Assembly: GCA_025455885.1 (NCBI GenBank)
Contig: JALOLR010000008.1
Span: forward strand, 62,001-126,000
DNA length: 64,000 bases
Source: Acidimicrobiales bacterium
GTDB lineage: Bacteria; Actinomycetota; Acidimicrobiia; Acidimicrobiales; Acidimicrobilacustridaceae
Direction: 5' to 3'
A program made the translations under genes and the position numbers. The notes under the pieces were generated by a model. That model worked only from the letters and a program-made list of their open reading frames with translations, did no database searches and was not told where the DNA came from. Shown here one piece after another: positions 27,464 to 36,502 of this stretch. Each line of letters starts with the position of its first letter. The stretch's first letter is position 1.

Positions 27464-28093
27464 CTACGCCCGGGCGAGGATCGCCACGACCTCGTCGTCG
27501 TCGACCTGGGTGAAGTCGTCGTAGAACTGCCCGACGGCGCGGAACGAGGACGGGCGACGGAGGGCGACGACCTCGTCGGCCTCGTCGGCGAAGCGCGCCT
27601 CGACGTCGGGCGGGGCCACCGGGACGGCGAGGACGACCCGGGTGGCGCCGTGGGCGCGGGCGATCCGGCAGGCGGCGCGGGCCGTCGATCCCGTCGCCAC
27701 GCCGTCGTCGACCACCACCGCGGTCCGCCCGGTCAGGTCGACTCGGGGACGGCCGGCGCGGAAGCGCTGCGCCCGCTGGGCCAGGACCTCCCGTTCGGAG
27801 GCCTCGACCCGTTCGAGGTCTGCGTCGCCGACGCCGGCCATGGCCATCACCTCGGGGTCGAGGACGCGGATGCCGCCTTCGCCGATCGCGCCCATGGCCA
27901 GCTCCCGGTGGCCCGGCAGGCCGAGTTTGCGCACCAGGACCACGTCGAGGGGTGCGCCCAGGGCCTTCGCGACCTCGAAGGCCACCGGGACCCCGCCTCG
28001 GGGCAGGCCCAACACGACGACGTCGTCGTCGTCGAACCGGCCGACCAGCGCCTCACCCAACGCCGTTCCCGCCTCCACCCGGTTCCGGAACAC
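27464..28093 (-). CDS. Phosphoribosyltransferase family protein
   Basis: A 209-aa type I phosphoribosyltransferase. The PRPP-binding motif VVVDDGVATGSTA lies near residue 124-136, with the two acidic residues followed by the GSTA loop. An upstream LGLPRGGVPVAFEVAKALG region (27-45) is typical of the stand-alone family often seen in stress or dormancy clusters of actinobacteria. The hood domain is minimal and the base substrate is unknown. The GTG start at 28093 is chosen because AAAGGGG lies 6 nt upstream and the protein then begins MFRNRVEAG, the family norm. The frame beyond it is shadow. Confidence 0.85.
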   Translation of the reverse strand: MFRNRVEAGTALGEALVGRFDDDDVVVLGLPRGGVPVAFEVAKALGAPLDVVLVRKLGLPGHRELAMGAIGEGGIRVLDPEVMAMAGVGDADLERVEASEREVLAQRAQRFRAGRPRVDLTGRTAVVVDDGVATGSTARAACRIARAHGATRVVLAVPVAPPDVEARFADEADEVVALRRPSSFRAVGQFYDDFTQVDDDEVVAILARA

Positions 28094-28211
28094 GTCGCGC
28101 CCCTTTCGGTCCCGTCCAGTGTCCCCCTCCTCACCGCCCCACGTCACGGCCGAACGGCCCGAGTCGGTGAGGCGTGGCCGCTCGCCGGGGCGCGTGCGCT
28201 GATGGGGCGGC

Positions 28212-28254
28212 CCGACCGGCACCGACGGCGAACGGACGCCGCCGGTGCGGTCGG
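28212..28254 (-). terminator. GC-rich hairpin after the Pro/Ser-repeat gene
   Basis: A long, slightly bulged stem (outer CCGACCGGCACCG against CGGTGCGGTCGG, inner CGGCG against CGCCG) with a 6-nt loop lies just downstream of the stop codon at 28266. It fits an intrinsic-type terminator for that minus-strand gene. Confidence 0.6.
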
Positions 28255-28265
28255 TGGGGGGCTCG

Positions 28266-28676
28266 TCAGTCGATGCTGCCCACCGACGGCGCGCTGGCCA
28301 CCGACGGGGCCGAGACGACGGAGGGGGCGCTGACGACGGACGGCGCCGGGGGTGGCGAGGCGATCGACGGGGCGCTCATGATCACCGGGGCCGGCGGGGC
28401 CGACACCACCGACGGGGCCGAGTCGATCGCCGGAGCGGGCGGGACGGGCGGCAGCGGAGGGACCGGCACGCCGAAGTCGGGGGCGGGCGGGATGCCCACG
28501 ACCTCCGGGGGCAGCAGCGAGGTGGTCGGTCCGGGCACCGACGCCTGCAACTGGACCTCCTGGGGTGTCGGCCGGGGGCTGTCGGCGCCGGCGAGGGTCA
28601 GCGTGCCGAAGCCGGCGCCGAGTGCGACGCCACCCACGATGGCGATCTTCCAGTTGAGCTTGGGGTTCTGCTTCAT
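28266..28676 (-). CDS. Small proline/serine-rich envelope protein with SAPSV repeats
   Basis: A 136-aa hypothetical protein. Residues 10-30 form a hydrophobic segment (IAIVGGVALGAGFGTLTLAGA) that acts as signal peptide or anchor. A Pro-rich region follows (PPAPDFGVPVPPLPPVPPAPA), and the last about 50 residues are degenerate pentapeptides of the form SAPSV/SAPPA. Such tails usually span or decorate the cell wall. The start at 28676 has a GAGGAGGA Shine-Dalgarno sequence 6 nt upstream; an in-frame ATG at 28718 is less well placed. The 11-bp-phased TGAG operator array lies 55-90 nt upstream, so it probably belongs to the regulon of the nearby two-component system. Confidence 0.75.
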   Translation of the reverse strand: MKQNPKLNWKIAIVGGVALGAGFGTLTLAGADSPRPTPQEVQLQASVPGPTTSLLPPEVVGIPPAPDFGVPVPPLPPVPPAPAIDSAPSVVSAPPAPVIMSAPSIASPPPAPSVVSAPSVVSAPSVASAPSVGSID

Positions 28677-28730
28677 GTCGTGTCCTCCTCGGGACTCGGG
28701 GTTGATGTGGGTGATCATCCGGGTCGGGCG

Positions 28731-28766
28731 TGAGCGGGATCTGAGGTCCGGATGAGAAGTTCCTCA
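28731..28766. promoter_or_regulatory. Operator array A: TGAG repeats with 11-bp period
   Basis: On the plus strand TGAG occurs at 28731, 28742 and 28753, exactly 11 bp apart. The last copy is followed by CTCA at 28763, giving the centre TGAGA-N5-CTCA. Seen from the minus-strand gene at 28676 the array reads CTCA-N7-CTCA-N7-CTCA. Direct repeats spaced by one helical turn are what tandem OmpR/PhoB-type regulators bind. The array lies between the APH-like gene stop and the Pro/Ser-repeat gene. Confidence 0.75.
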
Positions 28767-30020
28767 GACCGCACCCGAGATGGCGGGGAACATCCGGTCG
28801 AGCCCCGCACGGCGTTCGGCGACGGCGAGCACGGCGTCGGTCAGCTCGCGCCACCCACGGATGCGACTGCGGAACGGGCCGGTGGCGAGGCCGACCAGCA
28901 CGGCGGCCACCGTGACGTCGAGCGCCTCGGTGCCGTGGATCGCCGCGAACCGTGCACCGAGCTCGTCGATGTGGGGGCGCAGCCGGGCGGCGATCTCGTC
29001 GCCGGACGTGAGGGCCCGGTACTCCAGGTGGCCGAGCAGCACGGCCGGGTCGTCGAGCGGGTCGCCGGGTCCCAGGTCGTCGAGATCGATGATCCCGGTG
29101 AGGGTGCCGGTGTCGTCGACGAAGAGCTGGGCTTCGTGCAGGTCGCCGTGGACGACCGGTCCGCGGCGCCGACCGACCTGCTCCCGCGCGTCCTCGAACC
29201 TCGACCCGAGCGGGGCGAGCCGCCCGGCCAGATCGGGGGCGACGGAGACGAGGAACGCGACATGCGCGAGGGCATCGTGCGTCCTCGGCGCCCGGCCGGA
29301 TGTCACCGGCCCACCGGGGGCCACCGCGCCGAGCCGGCGGAACAGGTCGGTGAACGACTCTGCGTCGGGCCAACGATCGCGGCCCGACCGGATGTGGTCG
29401 CGCAGCGTGGCACCCGGCATCGCCGACAGGAGCAGCAGCCCTTCGTTGGTGTCGACATGGAGCACCTCGGGCACGCGGAGGCCCGCCGCCCGCAGTGCGT
29501 CGTGGCGGGCGGCGACGCCGGCGACCTCGGATGGCGGCAACGCCTTGAGATAGGAGATCCGTCCGCGGGCGTCGGTGACCCGGGCCACGGCCCGTCGGGT
29601 CGGGTGGTAGGCCACCACCTCGACCTGCAGCGGGCCGGCCACCACCCCGTCGAGACGGCGGGTGAGCTCGGCCGGCGTGGTGGCGACGGGGAGACCGGTG
29701 ACGACCGGGTCGAACGGCCAGCGCCAGACGCAGGCGTCGAGGACCGAGGTCGGCGTCGCCGCGGTGACCGCCACGGTGCCGGGGAGCGGCGCGCCGGGGG
29801 TCGCCGCGGCGAGGAGCACCTCTGAGGTCCGGCCCGTCGGCCAGGTGACGTCGCAGTCGTAGCGGGCCACCATCTCCCGGCCCGGCAGGTAGTGGACCTC
29901 GGTGCAGGTGGCGTGGTGGATCGTCCCGCCGGCGGCGGTGACCGCCGGTCGGAGGACGTCGATGGCGGCGTCGCCGTACAGCTCGCGGGCGGCGGGCAGG
30001 TGGGGGTCGTCGATGTGCAC
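28764..30020 (-). CDS. Phosphotransferase (APH-like) family protein in the envelope regulon
   Basis: A 418-aa protein with an APH-type kinase fold in its C-terminal two thirds. VLHVDTNEGLLLLSAMPG lies near 215, the complete catalytic loop VVHGDLHEAQLFVDD near 297 (HGDLHxxQ), and the metal motif GIIDLDDLGPGDPLDDPA near 317. The N-terminal about 170 residues are less conserved. It may phosphorylate a sugar or other small hydroxyl compound. I place the start at GTG 30020 because the upstream ATG at 30080 falls inside operator array B. With 30020 the array ends 23 nt upstream. No clear Shine-Dalgarno sequence is present. It is divergent from the two-component operon, with which it shares array B. 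Confidence 0.8.
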   Translation of the reverse strand: MHIDDPHLPAARELYGDAAIDVLRPAVTAAGGTIHHATCTEVHYLPGREMVARYDCDVTWPTGRTSEVLLAAATPGAPLPGTVAVTAATPTSVLDACVWRWPFDPVVTGLPVATTPAELTRRLDGVVAGPLQVEVVAYHPTRRAVARVTDARGRISYLKALPPSEVAGVAARHDALRAAGLRVPEVLHVDTNEGLLLLSAMPGATLRDHIRSGRDRWPDAESFTDLFRRLGAVAPGGPVTSGRAPRTHDALAHVAFLVSVAPDLAGRLAPLGSRFEDAREQVGRRRGPVVHGDLHEAQLFVDDTGTLTGIIDLDDLGPGDPLDDPAVLLGHLEYRALTSGDEIAARLRPHIDELGARFAAIHGTEALDVTVAAVLVGLATGPFRSRIRGWRELTDAVLAVAERRAGLDRMFPAISGAV

Positions 30021-30043
30021 GGGTGCAGGTTCGGTGTTCCCGA

Positions 30044-30101
30044 TGAGGCCGCAGTGAGAGCGAGATGAGAGCCTTCTCATGTGCCTCTCACGTCCGGCTC
30101 A
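30044..30101. promoter_or_regulatory. Operator array B: bidirectional TGAG/CTCA repeats with 11-bp period
   Basis: TGAG occurs at 30044, 30055 and 30066. The mirrored CTCA occurs at 30076, 30087 and 30098. All intervals within each half are exactly 11 bp. The centre is the palindrome TGAGA-N4-TCTCA (30066-30079). Each half points CTCA-N7-CTCA-N7-CTCA towards its own gene: the minus-strand APH-like gene (start 30020) and the plus-strand operon that encodes the sensor kinase and regulator (start 30140). This is strong evidence for autoregulation by an OmpR-family protein. Confidence 0.8.
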
Positions 30102-30139
30102 CCGGCGCCGCCGAGGGTTTCCGACGTGAGGTCCCGACG

Positions 30140-30496
30140 GTGACGCGTGCGCTGCGCTACGGCGCCGTCGTGGTCGTGGCCGTGCTGGCGGCAGGGCTGA
30201 CCGCCGGGGCGCTGAGGTGGGTCGCCGGGGGCGACGGCCCCGTCCTGCCGACGCCGATCGTGCTCGACTCACCCGCACCGACCCCCGCTCCGGCCACCGT
30301 CGCCCCACCCGACCCGATCGAGGTGCGCCCTGCGCCGGATCTGCTCACGGAGCCGGCCCCGCCCCTCCCGGCACCGCCATCCCCTGCGCCGCCGCTCCCG
30401 GCACCGCCACCCCCACCTCCGCCGGATCCCGGCGACGACGGCGACGACGGCGACGACCCCGAGGACCAGGGCGACGACGAGAGGGACGACAGCTGA
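30140..30496 (+). CDS. Small membrane-anchored Pro-rich protein with acidic tail
   Basis: A 118-aa hypothetical protein. Residues 8-30 are a hydrophobic segment (AVVVVAVLAAGLTAGALRWVAG) serving as signal anchor. A Pro/Ala-rich stretch (about 45-98, with runs of consecutive prolines) follows, and the tail (99-118) is almost pure Asp/Gly/Glu. The likely location is outside the membrane, with the acidic end possibly binding cations. The GTG start at 30140 has GAGGT 8 nt upstream and lies 38 nt after operator array B. Its stop overlaps the sensor kinase start by one base (TGATG), so it is translationally coupled to the kinase and may modulate it. Confidence 0.75.
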   Translation: MTRALRYGAVVVVAVLAAGLTAGALRWVAGGDGPVLPTPIVLDSPAPTPAPATVAPPDPIEVRPAPDLLTEPAPPLPAPPSPAPPLPAPPPPPPPDPGDDGDDGDDPEDQGDDERDDS

Positions 30497-31953
30497 TGAG
30501 CACCGCGGGGCTGTCCCGCCTCTGGTCCTCGGCTCGGGCCCGGGTGCTGATCGGCGCCCTGGCGCTGCTGGCGGCGACGATCGCCGTGTCGATCCTCGTC
30601 GACCGGGCCGTGCTCGTGGCTCGGCTCGACGATCGCCTCGACGCGGAGCTCGTCCAGGAGATCGACGAGTTCCGGCGACTCGTCGGGGAGGTCGACCCAG
30701 CGACCGGCGCGCCGTTCGGTTCCGACCTCGAGGCCATCGCCGATGCCTTCCTCGCCCGCAACGTCCCGGGCGAGGACGAGGTGTTCCTGGCCATCGTGGA
30801 CGGCGCACCCTACGGGCGGAGCGCCGACGCGCCCTACCCGATCGAGGACCTGACGCCCCTGGTGGACACATGGGCCACGACCGCGTCACCCCAGCTGCGC
30901 ACCGACGACACGCCCGCCGGCGCTCTGCGCTCCCTCGCGGTGCCGGTGGTCACGGGGGACGGCGAGTCCCGGGGGGCCTTCGTCGTGGCCCGGTTCCCCG
31001 CCGGCGAGCGCGCCGAGATCGACGATGCCGTCCGGGTCGCCGCCGTCGTCGGGGCGGCGGCGTTCGTGGTCGCCGCCCTGGCGGCGTGGGCGATCGCCGG
31101 GAGGGTGCTGTCGCCGCTGCGGAACCTGGCCACCGCCGCCGGGGAGATCGACGAGCGGGACCTGAGCCACCGCATCGACGTCGAGGGCTCGGGCGAGCTC
31201 GCCGACCTCGGCCAGCGGTTCAACGCCATGCTCGACCGGGTCGAAGGAGCCTTCGACACCCAGCGCGCCTTCCTCGACGACGCCGGCCACGAGCTGCGCA
31301 CCCCCATCACGGTGCTGCGCGGACACCTCGAGCTCGTCGAGCCCGGCGCGCCGCTGCCCGCCGACACCCGGGCGCTGCTGCTCGACGAGCTCGACCGCAT
31401 GAGCCGGATCGTCGAGGACCTGGTCACCATCGCCAAGGCCGAGCGCCCGGACTTCGTCACCCCGGCCCCCGTCGACGTCGCCGACCTCACCCTCGACATC
31501 GCCGAGAAGGCCCGGGCCCTGGCGCCACGCGACTGGCAGGTCGCCGCCGACGCCGTCCTGGTCGCCGACCTCGATCGCCAGCGCATCGTCCAGGCCTGGA
31601 TGAACCTGGCCCGCAACGCCGCCCAGCACACCGCCGAGGGCGACACGATCACCGTGTTCGGCCGCGAACGCGACGGCGCGCTCGAGCTCGGGATCGCCGA
31701 CACGGGCGAGGGCGTCGCCGACGCCGACCGGGCCCGGGTGTTCGAGCGCTTCGGTCGCGGGGCGTCGGCGCGCCGCACGAGCGCCGACGGCGCCGGGCTC
31801 GGCCTGGCCATCGCCGACGCGATCGCCGTCGCGCACGGCGGATCGATCCGACTCGACGACACCCCCGGCGGAGGCGCCACCTTCACCATCGAGCTCCCGC
31901 TCGACACCGAGCCCACACCGACCGAACCGGAGGACGCATGGCCCGCATCCTGA
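30496..31953 (+). CDS. Sensor histidine kinase (MprB/TrcS-like layout)
   Basis: A 485-aa membrane sensor kinase. Transmembrane segments lie at about 18-38 and 181-203, enclosing an extracytoplasmic sensor region of about 140 residues with many acidic residues. A HAMP linker (about 204-255), a HisKA domain with phospho-acceptor His265 in FLDDAGHELRTP, and an HATPase domain with NLARNAAQH, DTGEGVADADR and GAGLGLAIADAIA follow. It should autophosphorylate and pass phosphate to the next gene product. It overlaps the upstream Pro-rich gene by 1 bp and the regulator gene by 16 bp, so the three are one operon under operator array B. Confidence 0.93.
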   Translation: MSTAGLSRLWSSARARVLIGALALLAATIAVSILVDRAVLVARLDDRLDAELVQEIDEFRRLVGEVDPATGAPFGSDLEAIADAFLARNVPGEDEVFLAIVDGAPYGRSADAPYPIEDLTPLVDTWATTASPQLRTDDTPAGALRSLAVPVVTGDGESRGAFVVARFPAGERAEIDDAVRVAAVVGAAAFVVAALAAWAIAGRVLSPLRNLATAAGEIDERDLSHRIDVEGSGELADLGQRFNAMLDRVEGAFDTQRAFLDDAGHELRTPITVLRGHLELVEPGAPLPADTRALLLDELDRMSRIVEDLVTIAKAERPDFVTPAPVDVADLTLDIAEKARALAPRDWQVAADAVLVADLDRQRIVQAWMNLARNAAQHTAEGDTITVFGRERDGALELGIADTGEGVADADRARVFERFGRGASARRTSADGAGLGLAIADAIAVAHGGSIRLDDTPGGGATFTIELPLDTEPTPTEPEDAWPAS

Positions 31954-32597
31954 TCGTGGAGGACGAGGACCGCATCGTGTCGTTCCTGGCCCGCGGCCTC
32001 GAGGCCAACGGGCACTCGACGATGGCGGTGGGCGACGGCGTCACGGCGGCAGCCGTGGCCCGCGACACCGACTTCGACCTCTTGATCCTCGACGTCGGAC
32101 TCCCCGGCCAGGACGGCTTCGCGGTGCTGGCCGAGATCCGCAGGCGCGGCGAGCGCCTCCCGGTGATCGTACTGACCGCTCGAGACCAGACCGCCGACAC
32201 CGTGGCCGGCTTCGACGCCGGAGCCGACGACTACGTCACGAAGCCGTTCCGCTTCGAGGAGCTCCTCGCTCGGGTGCGGGCCCGCCTCCGCGACCAGGGC
32301 ACCACCGAGGCCACGATCCTGCAGGCCGGCGCATGCCTGCTCGACCTCCGGCGCCGGACGGCCGGGGTCGACGGCCGCACGGTCGAGCTGTCGGCCCGGG
32401 AGTTCGCGCTCGCCGAGACCTTCTTCCGCCACCCGGGCCAGGTGCTCTCACGAGAGCAGCTGCTGTCGATGGTCTGGGGCTACGACTTCGAACCCGGGTC
32501 GAACATCGTCGAGGTGTACGTCGGTTACCTGCGCAAGAAGCTGGGCGCCGACCTGATCGAGACGGTGCGGGGCATGGGCTACCGGCTCACGGCCTGA
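31938..32597 (+). CDS. OmpR-family response regulator
   Basis: A 219-aa transcription factor. The receiver domain (1-115) has the acidic pair Glu8-Asp9-Glu10, phospho-acceptor Asp52 in LLILDVGLPG, and Lys102 in VTKPF. The winged-helix domain (about 125-219) ends with ETVRGMGYRLTA. GGAGG lies 5 nt before the ATG, inside the kinase gene. Tandem winged-helix proteins of this family bind direct repeats spaced about 11 bp, exactly the design of arrays A-C nearby, so it is the best candidate for their regulator. Its last 12 codons, stop and following 7 bp are duplicated at 41374-41419. Confidence 0.95.
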   Translation: MARILIVEDEDRIVSFLARGLEANGHSTMAVGDGVTAAAVARDTDFDLLILDVGLPGQDGFAVLAEIRRRGERLPVIVLTARDQTADTVAGFDAGADDYVTKPFRFEELLARVRARLRDQGTTEATILQAGACLLDLRRRTAGVDGRTVELSAREFALAETFFRHPGQVLSREQLLSMVWGYDFEPGSNIVEVYVGYLRKKLGADLIETVRGMGYRLTA

Positions 32598-32603
32598 CCA
32601 GGG
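32558..32603. repeat. Left copy of 46-bp perfect direct repeat
   Basis: The sequence from CGAGACGGTG to CTGACCAGGG is identical to 41374-41419 over 46 bp and diverges immediately on both sides. This copy is the functional 3' end of the response-regulator gene (codons for ETVRGMGYRLTA and the stop). The two copies bracket the kdp segment. Confidence 0.95.
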
Positions 32604-32651
32604 GACGACGCGGGGGCGGTGCGCTTGAATGGGTCGTTCTCGGTGAGCAGG

Positions 32652-32671
32652 GCCTCGCAGGCGGTCGAGGC
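32652..32671. terminator. Short hairpin between convergent regulator and kdpE genes
   Basis: A 6-bp perfect stem (GCCTCG / CGAGGC) with an 8-nt loop lies in the 77-bp gap between the converging response-regulator and kdpE genes. It is a weak candidate for a terminator. Confidence 0.35.
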
Positions 32672-32674
32672 GAC

Positions 32675-33369
<695 letters not shown>

Positions 33370-33373
<4 letters not shown>

Positions 33374-35898
33374 CTCGGCACCCCCGCCGGCGGGCGGCCC
33401 TCCGCCGGCTCGACCAGCGGGAGGGTCAGGACCACGGTGAGGCCGCCGCCGGGGGTGTCCTCGACGGTGAGCTCACCGCCCATGGCCTGGGTGAACCCTC
33501 GAGCCACCGCCAGTCCGAGGCCCACTCCGGTGGGGCTCGAGTCCCCCAGTCGCTGGAACGGATCGAACATGCGCTCGCGGTGGTCGGCATCGATCCCCGG
33601 GCCCTGGTCGGCGATCCGGACGATCGCTCGACCCCCGTGGGCGGCGGCCTGCACCCGCACCGGCGACGTGGGCGGGGCGTGCTCGACGGCGTTGGCCACC
33701 AGGTTGGCGACGACCCGTTCGAGGAGACCCGCGTCGGCGAACGCCGTCGGGAGGTCCGCTCCGATCTCGACGACCACGTTGGCGGTCGGTCCGGAGAGGC
33801 TGTCGAGGGCGGCGGCGATGACCTCCTCGAGGCCGACGGGACGCGACGTGAACTGCACGACCCCGGCCTCGATCCGGCTCATGTCGAGAAGGTTCGCAAC
33901 GAGGCGGTCGAGGCGGTCGGCCTCCTCGTCGATCGTACGGGCGAACTCCTTGCGCTCGGCCCCCGTCCATTCCACGTCGTCCTGGAGGAGGCTGGTGGCG
34001 GAGGCCTTGATCGAGGCCAAGGGGCTGCGCAGATCGTGGGACACGGCCCGGAGGATGGCGGTGCGCAGCTCGTCGGCTCGGCCGCGCACGGACGCCTCAC
34101 GCGCGAGCCGTTCGAGGTCGCGTCGTTCGAGCGCGTCTGCGAGGCGGTTCGTGAAGGCGTCGAGGAGGCGACGATCCTCTCCGGAGAGCCGACCGGGGAC
34201 GATCACGAGCGTCATGCCCTGGCCGATCTCGATCCGCTCTCCTGCGTCGACGGTGTCGGGCGGGTCGGCCCCGTCGACGGCCGCTCGTTCCCACTCGCCC
34301 TCGGAGGTGCGAGCGAACAGGGCGATCGCGTCCTGTCCGAAGGTGATGCGGAGGTGGGCCAGCATGGCAGCGAGGGGGTCCTGATCAGCAGACAGGCGGG
34401 CCGCGGCGACGGCCAGGACCTCGGCCTCGGCACGTGCCCGCTGTGCCTCGGCCGAGTGCCGGGCGCTCTGGCCCACGAGCACGCTGACCAGCGCCCCGCT
34501 CGCGATGAACACCACGATCGCCACGATCTGGTCGGCGTCGTCGATGACGAACGTCCCGTACGGCTGCGTGAAGAACCAGTTGGTCGTCGCCGAGGCGAGC
34601 AGTGCGACGGCCAGCGCCGGTCGGAGCCCGCCGATCGCCGCCACGATGGTGACCAGCAGCAGGTAGAGGAGCAACACCGTGGGGAGCCCGACGGTGTCAC
34701 GCACCACGGCGAGCCCAGCCGTCAGGAGCGGCAGGCCGATGAGAGCGACGCCCCAGCCGACCACCTGTCGGCGCCGGTTCAGCGGGGACCGTCGTCGTGG
34801 CGCTTGCGGCAACCGCCGTGCCTCGTCGCCCTCGTAGGAGATCACGTGGACGTCGATGTCGCCGGAGAGGCGGATCGCCTTGTTGATGACCGAGCCCCGC
34901 ACGAGCTCGGTCGTGCGGCGACGGCGCGTCGAGCCGAGGACCAGCTGCGTGGCCTTGACGGACCGGGCGAAGGCGGCGAGGCCGTCCGCCACGTCGTCGG
35001 CCACGACCTCGTGGTAGGTGCCTCCGAGATCGCAGAGCAGTTGTTGGCCGTCGAGGAGCGCCTGGCTGACACCGGAGGCGAGCCCCTCTCCCGCCTTGAC
35101 GTGAACCCCGATCAGGTCGGCGTGGGTTCGCTGCGCCATCCGCGCGGCGCGACGTATGAGGTGCTCCCCGCTGGGCGCGCCGGTGACGGCGACGACCACC
35201 CGCTCACGGGTCTCCCACGTCCCGGTGATCCCGTGGTCGTCCATGTAGCCCTGGAGGGCGTCGTCGACCTTGTCCGCCACCCAGAGCAGCGCCAGCTCGC
35301 GGAGCGCCGAGAGGTTGCCCGGCCGGAAGTAGTTGGTGAGGGCGGTGTCGACCTTGCCGGCGTCGTAGATGTTGCCGTGGGCCATTCGGCGACGCAGGGC
35401 CTCGGGGGTCATGTCGACGAGCTCGACCTGGTCGGCCTCGCGGACCACCCTGTCGGGGACGGTCTCGCGTTGGTGGATCCCGGTGATCGTCTCGACGACG
35501 TCGTTCAGCGACTCGAGGTGCTGGATGTTGACCGTGGAGATGACGTCGATGCCGGCGTCGAGCAGGGCGTGCACGTCCTCCCATCGCTTCTCGTGAAGCC
35601 CCCCGGGCGCGTTCGTGTGGGCGAGCTCGTCGACCAACGCGACAGCCGGTCGACGGGCCAGGACCGCGTCGAGGTCCATCTCCTCGAAGGTCGTTCCGCG
35701 GTAGTCGACGCTGCGCCGTGGCACGGTCTCCAGATCGCCGATCTGCTCCTCGGTGTTGGCACGACCGTGGGTCTCGACCACCCCGATCACGACGTCGGTG
35801 CCCCGTGCGGCCCGTCGGCGGCCCTCGCTGAGCATGGCGAACGTCTTGCCGACGCCCGGTGCGGCGCCGAGATAGATGCGGAGGTGGCCGCGGCTCAC
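33370..35898 (-). CDS. kdpD: Sensor histidine kinase KdpD
   Basis: An 842-aa turgor/potassium sensor kinase. The N-terminal KdpD domain has the Walker-type motif GAAPGVGKT at 11-19 and DELAHTNAPG near 91. A universal-stress-like domain follows (about 230-360, with VTGAPSGEHLIRRAARMA). The four-helix DUF4118 membrane region spans about 385-480, then a GAF-like region, a HisKA domain with His621 in AVSHDLRSPLASIK, and an HATPase domain (NLVANAVEHA, DQGPGI, GVGLGLAVARG). Length is near the family norm. It starts with GTG and lies 22 bp downstream of kdpC. It phosphorylates KdpE and is known in other bacteria to respond to low K+ and, through its N-terminal part, to second messengers. Confidence 0.96.
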
Positions 35899-35920
35899 GA
35901 CCGGAGTGTACGGAGCGCCC

Positions 35921-36502
35921 TCACGGCCGGCCCCCCGCTTCGTCGACCGCGAGGTTGAGGAGCACGACGTTCACCCCGGGGTCGCCGAGCACTCCGAGCG
36001 GCCGCTCGTCGGTGTTGTCGTCGATGAGGTCCAGGACCTGGTCCACGGAGAGCCCCCGGGCCTCGGCGACTCGGGGCGCCTGGAGCCGAGCGTTCGCCAC
36101 TGAGATGTGAGGGTCGAGGCCCGATGCCGATCCGGTGACCGCATCGATCGGCACCGCGACCTCGGCGGGCAACCCGTTCCGAGCACGGTAGGCATCGACC
36201 CGTTCCCTGACCGCGTCGATCAGCTCGGGGTTGGTCGGGCCGAGGTTCGATCCCGAGCTCGAGGTCGCGTCGTAGCCCTCACCGGCCGAGGAGGGTCGTG
36301 GCTCGAACCACTCGGGCCCGTCGAAGGGCTGGCCGATCAACTCCGACGCCACGGGTGTCCCGTCGATCTCGACGAGCGAGCCGTCGGCCTGGCGCGTGAA
36401 GGCCAGCTGCGCCACACCGGTCACGACCAGGGGGTAGGCGACACCGAGGAGGACCGTCATCGTCAGGAGCACGAGGAGGGCGGGCAGCAGCTGACGGCGC
36501 AT
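35921..36502 (-). CDS. kdpC: Potassium-transporting ATPase subunit C
   Basis: A 193-aa single-span membrane subunit that stabilises KdpFABC. One N-terminal transmembrane helix (about 8-28, [21 protein letters not shown]) is followed by an extracytoplasmic domain. The domain has the family motifs [19 protein letters not shown] near 53-71, [13 protein letters not shown] near 82, and SGLDPHIS near 127. Its ATG overlaps the kdpB stop by one base (TGATG), so expression is coupled. The size matches typical KdpC proteins (about 190 aa). Confidence 0.96.
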   Translation of the reverse strand: MRRQLLPALLVLLTMTVLLGVAYPLVVTGVAQLAFTRQADGSLVEIDGTPVASELIGQPFDGPEWFEPRPSSAGEGYDATSSSGSNLGPTNPELIDAVRERVDAYRARNGLPAEVAVPIDAVTGSASGLDPHISVANARLQAPRVAEARGLSVDQVLDLIDDNTDERPLGVLGDPGVNVVLLNLAVDEAGGRP

